Shown in pieces: positions 50,997 to 58,895 of a stretch of 64,000 nt of DNA (positions are counted from its first letter, which is position 1; each line of letters begins with the position of its first letter). Made by a program: the position numbers and the translations under genes. The DNA comes from Clostridium ljungdahlii DSM 13528 (GTDB lineage: Bacteria; Bacillota; Clostridia; Clostridiales; Clostridiaceae), in NCBI RefSeq assembly GCF_000143685.1, contig NC_014328.1, positions 1 through 64,000 on the forward strand, read 5' to 3'. The notes under the pieces were generated by a model. It had not been told where the DNA came from. It worked only from the letters and a program-made list of their open reading frames with translations, and did not search any database.

Positions 50997-51749
50997 ATGA
51001 ATAAAGCAATAAAAGCTAGAAATTTAATAGTTACAATTTTAAAAATTTTATTACCAGTATATAGTATTATACTAGTATGTTTTTTTAATATAATGCCAGT
51101 AACTTTTATGATGAATTTACTAAATATAAAGGGTAAATCTAATATTACTCCTGCTATAGAGGTTACTGCTACTACTGTAATTCTATCAGCTATAGTTTCA
51201 TTAATATTTAATAAGATTTCCTTTAAAAATTCCTTTTTAGTACAAGCATATGATAATTTTATGGATGATGAATTAACACTTCCACTCGGAATGTATGAAT
51301 CTGAATATTTAAATCAAAAATATAAATTATATATTAAAGTAGAATCAAAATATAGTAGTTTATTTATGAGAAAATTTATGGAATCAAGGGACTGTTTAGT
51401 TTTAAGAGTATGTTTGCCGAACTGGGTTTCCTATGAAATAGAGAATAAAGATGATTTAGGTGAAGATGTTGTAACAGAAAAGTCTAATCAAATAGTTGAT
51501 ATAAACATATCAAAGTATATGGGAGATGTATGTGCTCAAAAGGAAATAAGCTTTCCAATTATTTTAGAGCTTATGTCGAATTCATTAGAAACAAGAATTG
51601 GTGGACAAGTAATTGCTAAATATTATTTGGTAAAAAAAGATGGTACTTATTCTAAAGTATATTCGTTTATTTTTAGAATTATACAGTTTATAGTTATTTT
51701 TTTAAAATTTGATGTAAAGTGGGTTGATAAGAAAATTTCAACAAAATAA
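50997..51749 (+). CDS. Two-segment membrane protein of the cargo operon
   Basis: The 250-aa protein has two N-terminal hydrophobic segments (VTILKILLPVYSIILVCFF, about 12-30, and EVTATTVILSAIVSLIF, about 54-70), a beta-rich soluble domain (KYKLYIKVESKYSSLF onward) and a last hydrophobic stretch (IIQFIVIFLKF, about 228-238). The two-helix plus beta-rich layout recalls SMODS-associated 2TM-beta effectors, but this is only an architectural resemblance. It lies between two soluble proteins in a compact operon, suggesting a membrane effector. Confidence 0.6.
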   Translation: MNKAIKARNLIVTILKILLPVYSIILVCFFNIMPVTFMMNLLNIKGKSNITPAIEVTATTVILSAIVSLIFNKISFKNSFLVQAYDNFMDDELTLPLGMYESEYLNQKYKLYIKVESKYSSLFMRKFMESRDCLVLRVCLPNWVSYEIENKDDLGEDVVTEKSNQIVDINISKYMGDVCAQKEISFPIILELMSNSLETRIGGQVIAKYYLVKKDGTYSKVYSFIFRIIQFIVIFLKFDVKWVDKKISTK

Positions 51750-51769
51750 TTAGTTATTGGAGGAATTAT

Positions 51770-52879
51770 ATGGATACTTTTTCAATATGGGAGTTTAATG
51801 AAATAGAAAAATTAGAAACTTCACAAGAAAAAATTGAAAATAATAAAGAAATATATGAAAATATAGAATGGGATGATGAACCACTTAAGATAGAAATAAA
51901 GCAGACTGATAATGGTGATGAGTTTAATAAGATTAAAACTTTAAATATTAATGGTGAAACAATAAGATATATTTCATTTGCAACTTCTGTTGATAGACCC
52001 AAAAATGTAACCTTAACTGATAAATGGTATTTGCCAGATGGCAAACTTAAACCAAGAAATGAAAGAGTGAGAACTATAAATTCAGATATAATATTATTTG
52101 AAAATGATGGTAAGGTATATGGAGTATTTTTTATAGGTATTAATGGAGCGAAACAGATAATATCAAAATTATTTTCAAAATCAGTTTGGGGAGAAGTTTC
52201 TAAATTGGAATTAGGAATAGATGATGATATGCTATTTTGGATGTTTAAAAGCTTTATAGATTTTGAAACAAAACAATTATCGGATAATGTACCTATTTGT
52301 ATAACGGCTATAAGGAGTTATTTGGCTAAGACTAGGGATACACTTAATACGTTAAGGGGTAAAGGTGAAAAAATTTCGGCAATATTAGGGACATTAGCTT
52401 TCCTTTTTAATAATGATAAATTAAAATCAATTAGACCTGAGATACAATACAAAGGAGAGGTATTTTTGATTGAATTATCTTTAAGTGGTACATATAAATT
52501 AGATCAAACTGAGTATGAAGGCCAATTTATATCGTTAAAAGGAAATGAAAAAAGAGATGCTATAGTAATATATTTAATTATAGTTCTATTGCCTAAATTA
52601 GTTGATGCATATAAAGAAAATATAAAATCTAGTGAATGGTCAAGAGAATTAAAAATTGATTTTATAAAAAGGCTAGGTGTTATGATAAAAGAAAATGTTG
52701 ATTCTGAACTTGAAGAAATGGAAAAAATTGAAATAGGGCATTGTGATACTAATTTAGATAAAAAATTAGTATCTGATAAAGACATAGATGCAGATATAGA
52801 AGAATTTGATAAAGATATAGAAGAATTTGATAAAGATATAGAAGAATTTGATAAAGATATAGAAGAATTTGATAAATAA
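51770..52879 (+). CDS. Large protein of the cargo operon with DIEEFDK repeats
   Basis: Unrecognised 369-aa protein. It has an acidic N terminus, a beta-rich middle (LNINGETIRYISFATSVDRP, ILFENDGKVYGVFFIGINGA) and a helical region with RSYLAKTRDTLNTLRGKGEK. The last 28 residues are four perfect DIEEFDK repeats encoded by 21-bp units that end at the stop codon. TTGGAGGAAT precedes the ATG, 20 bp after the membrane gene. It may be the sensor or partner of the membrane protein, an inference. Confidence 0.65.
   Translation: MDTFSIWEFNEIEKLETSQEKIENNKEIYENIEWDDEPLKIEIKQTDNGDEFNKIKTLNINGETIRYISFATSVDRPKNVTLTDKWYLPDGKLKPRNERVRTINSDIILFENDGKVYGVFFIGINGAKQIISKLFSKSVWGEVSKLELGIDDDMLFWMFKSFIDFETKQLSDNVPICITAIRSYLAKTRDTLNTLRGKGEKISAILGTLAFLFNNDKLKSIRPEIQYKGEVFLIELSLSGTYKLDQTEYEGQFISLKGNEKRDAIVIYLIIVLLPKLVDAYKENIKSSEWSRELKIDFIKRLGVMIKENVDSELEEMEKIEIGHCDTNLDKKLVSDKDIDADIEEFDKDIEEFDKDIEEFDKDIEEFDK
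52793..52876 (+). repeat. Four perfect 21-bp tandem repeats at the gene's 3' end
   Basis: Units at 52793-52813, 52814-52834, 52835-52855 and 52856-52876 are identical and in frame, encoding DIEEFDK. The stop codon TAA follows directly. A partial related unit (ATAGATGCAGATATAGAAG) precedes them. Copy number is likely to vary by slippage. Confidence 0.95.
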
Positions 52880-53404
52880 TTTAGCACAAATAAAGTTTGT
52901 TTTTTTATCTATAGTTTAATATAAACAAGAAGGGATAAGCATATAGCAAAAAACTTATGTAATAAAAATGTACACACATTTAAAATTTAATTTCAAAATT
53001 AGATAGTTGGCATTTTAGTAATAAGAATATATGAGTTATATGAGCAGTATGAAGGAGTTGAATATGTAAAATTAAAATATCTACGTTATAATATTTATAT
53101 ACTTGTGGTATGATATTAGTAATAAGAGGGTGGATTACGAATTTAATCTGCTTAATAGATTACATGATTTGAATAATAGATAGGTTTCGGAAAAGGCTAT
53201 CTATTATTTTTTTTGGAATTATTTATGTTTACTTTAGTATCAGAGGAAATTTCATCTGGTTTTAAAGTAATTTTTATTGAAATATATTATAATTAAATAA
53301 GAAGAATTTAATATAGGGTATTTATGGAAGATATTCTATAATAAAAAGTCATATTATTTGTACTATGATCTATAAATTTATGAATGAAAGGTTTGACAAT
53401 ATAA
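52880..53404. other. Intergenic stretch with the right 135-bp repeat
   Basis: No gene is visible. It contains the right copy of the direct repeat (53104-53241) with its hairpin terminator, and leads to the RhuM gene, which has GAAAGG about 12 bases before its ATG. Confidence 0.6.
53104..53241 (+). repeat. Right copy of imperfect 135-bp direct repeat
   Basis: It aligns with 48841-48974. The shared terminator hairpin has arms at 53172-53183 and 53197-53208, followed by a T-run to about 53214. Small indels and substitutions separate the copies. Confidence 0.8.
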
Positions 53405-54418
53405 ATGGATAAAGATAAAGAACCTAGAGAAGGTGAAATATTATTTTATACAACAAATGATGGTAATATTAATTTAGGAGTTTTATTTTCGGATGAGACT
53501 GTTTGGTTAACTCAGAACCAAATGGCTGAACTTTTTAATAGGGATAAATCAGTTATATCTAGACACATAAAAAATATATTTGCAGAAGGTGAACTTAATG
53601 AAAAATCAGTTGTTGCATTTTTTGCAACAACTGCAGCTGATGGTAAAACCTATGATGTAGCTTATTATAATCTTGATGTTATTATATCTGTAGGTTATAG
53701 AGTTAAATCAATACAAGGTACACAATTTAGAATATGGGCTACTAAAACATTAAGAGAATTTATTATAAAAGGTTTTGTATTAGATGATGAAAGATTAAAA
53801 AATGGCGCTAATTTTGGTAAGGATTATTTTGATGAATTACTAGAACGAATTAGAGAAATAAGAGCCTCAGAAAGAAGATTTTACCAGAAAATTACGGATA
53901 TATATTCAGAATGTAGCATTGATTATGATAAAGATTCTGAGACTAGTAAAAAATTTTATGCTACAGTTCAAAACAAGTTGCATTGGGCAATTACGGGACA
54001 TACAGCTGCAGAAATTATTAGAGATAGAGCAGATGCAAAGAAACCTCATATGGGATTAACTACATGGAAAAATGCGCCTAAAGGTAAAATATTAAAAAGA
54101 GATGTTAGTATTGGAAAAAATTATTTAACTAAAAAAGAATTGTCTGAATTGAATACGGTGGTAACCATGTATCTTGATTATGCTGAACTTCAAGCATCAA
54201 GACATATACCAATGAAAATGAAAGACTGGGTGAATAAATTAGATGCTTTTTTAAGTTTTAACGATTATAAAATACTTAATGATTTAGGAACTATTTCTAA
54301 TAAAGTAGCTAAGGAATTAGCAGAAGGAGAGTATAAGAAATTTAGAATAAGACAGGATAGGGAATACGAATCAGACTTTGATAAAACAGTTAAAAAATAT
54401 TTAAAAAATAAACAATAG
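53405..54418 (+). CDS. RhuM family protein
   Basis: The 337-aa protein matches the RhuM (virulence protein) family from end to end: VWLTQNQMAELFNRDKSVISRHIKNIF, YNLDVIISVGYRVKSIQGTQFRIWAT and the C-terminal YLDYAELQASRHIPMKM segment. RhuM proteins are widespread in prophages, pathogenicity islands and defence or restriction loci; their biochemical activity is not settled. It is the last gene before attR. Confidence 0.9.
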   Translation: MDKDKEPREGEILFYTTNDGNINLGVLFSDETVWLTQNQMAELFNRDKSVISRHIKNIFAEGELNEKSVVAFFATTAADGKTYDVAYYNLDVIISVGYRVKSIQGTQFRIWATKTLREFIIKGFVLDDERLKNGANFGKDYFDELLERIREIRASERRFYQKITDIYSECSIDYDKDSETSKKFYATVQNKLHWAITGHTAAEIIRDRADAKKPHMGLTTWKNAPKGKILKRDVSIGKNYLTKKELSELNTVVTMYLDYAELQASRHIPMKMKDWVNKLDAFLSFNDYKILNDLGTISNKVAKELAEGEYKKFRIRQDREYESDFDKTVKKYLKNKQ

Positions 54419-54765
54419 ATTTATATTGCGTATATAGCCATTTTAAGAGCAATTTATAATTAGAAATGGAATTATGCCTATAAGCAATTTGATACTAACT
54501 ATATAAGCTGTGTGGAAGATGGAATATATAAAATTATGTGTTATAAGATAAAATTTATAGATTTAAAATTGTAGTTAAAAAATGAATATGCTTTTATAAG
54601 TCATTGGTATCACAGTGATTGTATATATAGATAATTGTCCCCATATTGTCCCCAAAGTTTTAAATAAACATAAAATATAGTACTTTTAAATAATATATAA
54701 TAACACCTAAACCATTGAGGTTAAAGCAATATAAAAAACACTAAAAAGTTATAAATTTTAAAAAT
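54419..54765. other. Right end of the element, non-coding
   Basis: No gene is seen. It contains the right inner repeat with paired TTGTCCCC (54629-54660) and a segment GCCATTTTAAGAGCAAT near 54438 that resembles GCCATTTTAAGAACAAT near 49071. These are probably att-flanking and decayed sequence. Confidence 0.6.
54629..54660 (+). repeat. Inner 32-bp repeat, right copy
   Basis: Matches 22746-22777 with one mismatch (CCCCATATTG versus CCCCATTTTG), same orientation, about 105 bp inside attR. Likely integrase arm site. Confidence 0.75.
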
Positions 54766-54856
54766 CGAACCAGCGTGCCGGGGGTTCGACTCCTCTCTGA
54801 CGCACCATAATCCATTCCAAACACTGACTTTCAGTGTTTTTTATTTTATCTAAAAT
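54766..54856 (+). repeat. attR: right 91-bp direct repeat
   Basis: This copy holds a partial tRNA-Arg 3' half with terminator but lacks the 5' half, so it is not a tRNA gene. It marks the right boundary; host sequence resumes after 54856. Confidence 0.95.
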
Positions 54857-55059
54857 TATAATTTCACCTCCAAAGTTTTGGACGAAGTATTTTAATATAA
54901 GGTTGAAATAAAGAGTGATACTTTGTAATAAAGTTTGTTCAAAATGTATTTGTATTTCCACGTAAAAAATTATAAATCTTAGTTCTATGTTTAGTATTAT
55001 ATAAATTACACATACTAATGGAGAAATCAATATATTAAATATAGAATGGAGGTTTGAAA

Positions 55060-55266
55060 ATGAGGAAACTTGCTGAAGGAGAAATACTTTCATTAACAGG
55101 ACTATTGAAGCTTGAGAGTGATGGATTAGCAGTTTCACGAGCAATGCAATCGCTTATAAAAGATGATGAATTAAAAAAGCAAGCAAAATCAGGTATATTG
55201 GCAGCTGAAGGTAGAATTAAAGGGTTGGAGCAATTTATTAATGAAAATGATGTTACAAGAAAATAA
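55060..55266 (+). CDS. Small spore-coat-associated-type protein
   Basis: The 68-aa helical protein starts MRKLAEGEILSLTGLLKLESD and ends in a charged helix (AKSGILAAEGRIKGLEQFI). Such short proteins are found paired with CotF-like coat proteins in clostridia. I chose ATG 55060, six bases after GGAGGT at 55048-55053. The CotF-like gene follows 15 bp later, so they form an operon. A specific role is not known. Confidence 0.7.
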   Translation: MRKLAEGEILSLTGLLKLESDGLAVSRAMQSLIKDDELKKQAKSGILAAEGRIKGLEQFINENDVTRK

Positions 55267-55281
55267 AGGAGGTAAAATTAT

Positions 55282-55575
55282 ATGGCAAGTATTTTAAACA
55301 ACATAGTTAAAAATACTACTGATATAAATGACGAAGTTATATCAGGAAGTATGCTTTCTTCTGCTAAAGGTGCAGCAGATGCTTATTTGAATGCAACAAT
55401 GACAAGTACAACACCAGAATTAAGAGCACTTTACTCATCTAGTCTTAATCAAGTAGTTGGTGGTCACTCAGCGCTTACTGAGTTGGTTATAAACAGAGGT
55501 TGGAATAATCCTTATGATTCACCTACTGAACAACTTTCAGATGTTGTAAATAAGGCTGAAACAACAGTTGAATAG
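55282..55575 (+). CDS. Spore coat protein, CotF-like
   Basis: The 97-aa protein resembles CotF-type coat proteins: MLSSAKGAADAYLNATMTST, LRALYSSSLNQVVGGHSALTE and the C-terminal NRGWNNPYDSPTEQL. These proteins are laid down on the spore during sporulation in the mother cell (family knowledge). AAAGGAGG precedes the ATG and a hairpin terminator follows. No sporulation sigma promoter was identified with confidence. Confidence 0.8.
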   Translation: MASILNNIVKNTTDINDEVISGSMLSSAKGAADAYLNATMTSTTPELRALYSSSLNQVVGGHSALTELVINRGWNNPYDSPTEQLSDVVNKAETTVE

Positions 55576-55589
55576 ATTAAAAAGAGTCT

Positions 55590-55622
55590 TAAAGAGTCAT
55601 TTATATTGACTCTTTATTTTTT
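55590..55622 (+). terminator. Terminator after the coat-protein pair
   Basis: Arms AAAGAGTCA (55591-55599) and TGACTCTTTA (55607-55616) with a 7-nt loop, followed by TTTTTTC. Confidence 0.85.
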
Positions 55623-55826
55623 CGTGTCTAGAATACCACAGGCTTCATCCAACATCTTAAATTTAAAAACTTTTTAGAGAAAATAAATAGCTGTTATTCA
55701 ACAGGGTTTGTTGCTATGGAATACAACTGCATAAATATCTGTATAGAATATTTTATGAGATATAAGTATAAAATATAGAGCAAGCGGATAGAGGTAATTT
55801 TATAATATGATTAGGAGGTAATTTAT

Positions 55827-56501
55827 GTGGAAGGTAATACAAAATTATCAAGAAAAAAAGCTTATTTTGTGCCTATTATTATTATGATTGTGATGGGAAT
55901 CGTTTTATTCCTTCCGGCAGGTACGTTAATGTTTTGGGAAGCATGGATTTATTGGTTAGGATTTTCTATAATTACATTTTTTATTGCTGCCTATTTTTTA
56001 AAGAAAAGTCCGGAACTTTTATCAAGACGGATGAAGTATAGAGAAAAAGATACTACGAAAAAAACTCCAGCCATATTTAATTTGTTTTTTGTTGGTTATA
56101 TTATTCCTGGAATTGATTTCCGCTTTCATTGGTCAAGCGTGCCTGTTTGGATTGTAATTATATCAAATATTATTGTTTTATTAGGTTATATTTTTATTAT
56201 CTTTGTTTTTAATCAAAACAGCTATGCCTCTACTATTATACAGGTCGAAAAAGAACAGCAGGTTATAACAACAGGACCATACTCTATAGTTCGCCATCCA
56301 ATGTATTTAGGGATGTTATTAATGTTATTATTTACTCCTCTTGCGCTTGGTTCTTATTGGGCAGTACTACCATTTCTTCTTTCTGTGCCAATGAATATAT
56401 TCAGGATAAAGAATGAGGAAGAAGTGCTTTTACGAGATCTTCCAGGGTATAAAGAATATTGTATAAAGACTCCTTATCGTTTGATTCCGTTAATTTGGTA
56501 A
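55827..56501 (+). CDS. Isoprenylcysteine carboxyl methyltransferase-like membrane protein
   Basis: The 224-aa protein has about five hydrophobic segments and the ICMT/PEMT-type C-terminal signature: GPYSIVRHPMYLGMLLMLL, then RIKNEEEVLLRDLPGYKEYC. The RHPMY and E-E-L-PGY residues form the S-adenosylmethionine site in the family. Its substrate in bacteria is unknown. It starts at GTG 55827, seven bases from AGGAGGT; an overlapping ATG at 55825 in another frame gives only a 20-aa frame. Confidence 0.85.
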   Translation: MEGNTKLSRKKAYFVPIIIMIVMGIVLFLPAGTLMFWEAWIYWLGFSIITFFIAAYFLKKSPELLSRRMKYREKDTTKKTPAIFNLFFVGYIIPGIDFRFHWSSVPVWIVIISNIIVLLGYIFIIFVFNQNSYASTIIQVEKEQQVITTGPYSIVRHPMYLGMLLMLLFTPLALGSYWAVLPFLLSVPMNIFRIKNEEEVLLRDLPGYKEYCIKTPYRLIPLIW

Positions 56502-56578
56502 AAAGGTTTCGAAAACAAAAAATGAGGGACACGCATTCTTCTTATTATGTGATATAAAAATGATTAATTATATAAAAT

Positions 56579-56634
56579 TAGTTGACTAAGTCAACTAATT
56601 TATTTATACTTATATTTACAAGTATAAATAAATT
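56579..56634. promoter_or_regulatory. Two inverted repeats upstream of the MarR-GNAT gene
   Basis: The first is TAGTTGAC-taa-GTCAACTA at 56579-56597, with perfect 8-bp arms. The second has perfect 15-bp arms, AATTTATTTATACTT (56597-56611) and AAGTATAAATAAATT (56620-56634), with an 8-nt loop. They share one base. The first is a good MarR-type operator; the second could be an operator or hairpin. Autoregulation is inferred. Confidence 0.7.
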
Positions 56635-56650
56635 AGATTGGGGTGGTTTT

Positions 56651-57577
56651 ATGAAACATAGAAACTTAAATATAATATCAGAAGTAAGAAATTTTAGCCG
56701 CTTTTATACAAATATATTGGGACTTTTAAATCAAGATATACTAGATAGCTCATATTCATTAACGGAAGCTCGTATACTTTTTGAGATTAATAAAACTAAA
56801 GAATGTACTGCCAATATTTTAATTGATAAATTAGATATCGATAAGGGATATTTAAGCAGAATTTTAAATCGGTTTAAATCTGATGAACTAATCATTAAAG
56901 AAAAATGTTCCAGTGATGGACGTTTGAATTTTCTTAAACTAACGGAAAACGGCAAGAATATTCTATCAAGTCTTTCAAAAAAATCTGATAATCAAATCTC
57001 TAAACTAACAGATCATTTAGATGAGAATGAAAAAGAAAATTTGGTTAATTCAATGAGATATATTATAAAATCGCTATCTTATAGTAAAGAAGTTTTTAAT
57101 ATTAGAACATATAGAGTAAGTGATATAGAATATATTATTGAAAAACATAGAGAGTTATATAAAAATGAGTTTGGATTTTCTAATATATTTGGAGATTATG
57201 TTGAGAAATATTTAATCGAATTTCATAGAAAGTATAATTCAGACTTAGAAAATATATGGATTGCAGAACAAAATAATAAACCTGTAGGTGTAATAGCCAT
57301 AGCTGCAGACAAAACAGATCCTTCATTAGCACAGCTTAGATGGTTTTTAGTTGAACCTAATATGAGAAATAGCGGATTAGGACATATTCTTTTAGATACT
57401 GCAATTAATTTTTGTAAAGACAAGAATTATAAACATATATTTTTATGGACTGCTGATGTACTTAAAACAGCTCGTTATCTTTATGGAAATTATGGATTTA
57501 AATTGACCGAATCAATGGATAATACTACATGGACAAATCATTTGGTTAAAGAAGAACGCTGGGATTTATATATATAA
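56651..57577 (+). CDS. MarR-type regulator fused to GNAT acetyltransferase
   Basis: From ATG 56651 (GGGGTGG upstream) the product has 308 aa. Residues 1-145 form a MarR winged helix (YSLTEARILFEINKT, LIDKLDIDKGYLSRILNRFKSDELI). Residues about 155-305 form a GNAT fold with the acetyl-CoA loop FLVEPNMRNSGLGHILLDTA and GNYGFKL. This fusion is known in many Firmicutes as a combined regulator and N-acetyltransferase; the substrate is unknown. The frame is open to 56582 but the upstream part overlaps the inverted repeats. Confidence 0.9.
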   Translation: MKHRNLNIISEVRNFSRFYTNILGLLNQDILDSSYSLTEARILFEINKTKECTANILIDKLDIDKGYLSRILNRFKSDELIIKEKCSSDGRLNFLKLTENGKNILSSLSKKSDNQISKLTDHLDENEKENLVNSMRYIIKSLSYSKEVFNIRTYRVSDIEYIIEKHRELYKNEFGFSNIFGDYVEKYLIEFHRKYNSDLENIWIAEQNNKPVGVIAIAADKTDPSLAQLRWFLVEPNMRNSGLGHILLDTAINFCKDKNYKHIFLWTADVLKTARYLYGNYGFKLTESMDNTTWTNHLVKEERWDLYI

Positions 57578-57666
57578 TTAAAATCTAACATTAAAAATTG
57601 AGTAATTTACTGAAACACCGTAAAATCTTTTAAAGTAATATGATGTTTCAGCAAATTCATTTAAAT

Positions 57667-57690
57667 AGCATTATTAGTGCTAATAATGCT
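57667..57690. terminator. Bidirectional hairpin between converging genes
   Basis: AGCATTATTAG and CTAATAATGCT are perfect 11-bp arms with a TG loop. It overlaps the stop of the leftward IclR gene and follows the MarR-GNAT gene. Confidence 0.7.
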
Positions 57691-58439
57691 TAATTCAAAT
57701 TAACAGCATCAATTTGTTCTTTTGCTTTTAATAATAATTCAATTGCCAGTTTGTTTTTCTCCTCAGTAGCTCGGAAAGTTGGAATACTTATGCTGATAGC
57801 TGCGGTTGTTTTTCCTTTTGAGGTCAGGGGAACAGCGTAGCAGCGTAAAAATTCTGTTACTTCCTCAACTTCTGTTGCAACATGAGTTTCTCTAATCTTT
57901 TTTAATTCCTCTTCTAAAACAGAAAAATCCGTTATAGTATTTTTGGTAATGGGTTTTAAGCCATCAGGATAAAGTGTTTTTATTTCTTCAATATTGTATT
58001 CGCTTAATAGGGCTTTTCCTAATGCTGTACAATAAGCGGGTATTCGTTTCCCTACATATGAAATAAGTCGAATATCAATATCTTTTATAGGATCTTCTTT
58101 TAATATATAAAGTACATTGTACCCATCAAGAATGCCCATTTGACAGGTTTCATTGATAGTACTGACAATGTTCTTCATTATTTTTTGTATAAAATCTAAC
58201 ATGTTTTTATTTCGTGAATAGGATGCTCCGATACAAAAAGTGGAAATTCCTATTGAGTATTTTAGAGAGCTTTTTTCAAGAGAAAGAAAATTACGTTCTA
58301 ACATTGTCTGGATAATAGGATAAAGAGTGCTTTTTGGTACATCAATTGCTTCAGAAATCTCTGTTAATGTTAAGCCTTTAGGCTTGACTGACAAAAGATT
58401 TAATATATTTAACACTCTTTCTGTTGGTTTATGTGCCAT
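57690..58439 (-). CDS. IclR-family regulator of the aldonate cluster
   Basis: From ATG 58439 the product has 249 aa; an in-frame ATG at 58454 would add five. An N-terminal winged helix (RVLNILNLLSVKPKGLTLTEISEAIDVPKSTLYPII) is followed by the IclR effector domain (CQMGILDGYNVLYI, GKRIPAYCTALGKALLSEY, CYAVPLTSKGKTTAAISISI). It is transcribed away from the catabolic genes. By analogy with E. coli YjhI it should control them, probably through the inverted repeat at 58670-58698. The effector is unknown. Confidence 0.9.
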   Translation of the reverse strand: MAHKPTERVLNILNLLSVKPKGLTLTEISEAIDVPKSTLYPIIQTMLERNFLSLEKSSLKYSIGISTFCIGASYSRNKNMLDFIQKIMKNIVSTINETCQMGILDGYNVLYILKEDPIKDIDIRLISYVGKRIPAYCTALGKALLSEYNIEEIKTLYPDGLKPITKNTITDFSVLEEELKKIRETHVATEVEEVTEFLRCYAVPLTSKGKTTAAISISIPTFRATEEKNKLAIELLLKAKEQIDAVNLN

Positions 58440-58895
58440 ATTTACAACCACCATTCAAATTTTTATAAAACTTTGTTATACAATAACAATTATAAATGCC
58501 TTATTAGTAATATTCAATCTCCATTTACACATATAAAAATAAATATTTCTATAAAAGCACTTCAATTAAAATATCAAGAAAAATGTCTCTATTTTTTTTA
58601 ATTCTACAAAAATGTCCAAATATTACCTTGACATGACAAAAAATTGTGATATTATTTAACTATAACATTCGTATAAACAAATAAGGTTTGTATATACGGA
58701 AACATGGAAAAAGGAATAATCTCATAAGTCATTAAGGCATCACTAAAAATTTTAAATTATTACTTAAGTATAGATAAAAGCTTTAACTATTTTTATAAAT
58801 TATTAAGTAGTTAAGTTAACTATTTGAAATACATGTAAACAATTACAGATTAGGCTTTGTATTTAGTCTAATTGTTACTAAGGGGGAAAACATAT
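58440..58895. promoter_or_regulatory. Divergent control region with promoter and IclR-type operator
   Basis: A promoter TTGACA (58628-58633), 16-bp spacer and TATTAT (58650-58655) points to the aldolase gene. Just downstream of the -10 is an inverted repeat with arms CGTATAAACAAA (58670-58681) and TTTGTATATACG (58687-58698), one mismatch, 5-bp centre. Repressor bound there would block transcription. The remaining 200-bp leader shows no clear riboswitch. Confidence 0.8.

Larger units (their letters stand above)
22654..54856. mobile_element. 32.1-kb tRNA-Arg integrated hybrid prophage/ICE-like element
   Basis: The element is bounded by 91-bp direct repeats (22654-22744 and 54766-54856) and has a tyrosine integrase next to the left end. 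Cargo includes a phage-type lysogeny switch, excisionase-like, replication and RHH genes, small-terminase-like proteins, a tape-measure protein, VirB2/VirB4-like proteins, a Cas12f-like nuclease, candidate defence genes and RhuM. No large terminase, portal, major capsid, lysin or relaxase is recognisable. Several broken genes show partial decay. Whether it can excise or transfer is unknown. Confidence 0.93.

Noticed and set aside
51770..52879. KwaB (Kiwa system) assignment for the large cargo protein next to a membrane protein
   Set aside because: Gene order suggested Kiwa, but I see no convincing DUF4868 motifs and the membrane protein has two N-terminal segments rather than the KwaA layout.
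54758..54856. Second tRNA-Arg gene
   Set aside because: Only the 3' half of the tRNA is present; it is the attR copy of the att repeat.
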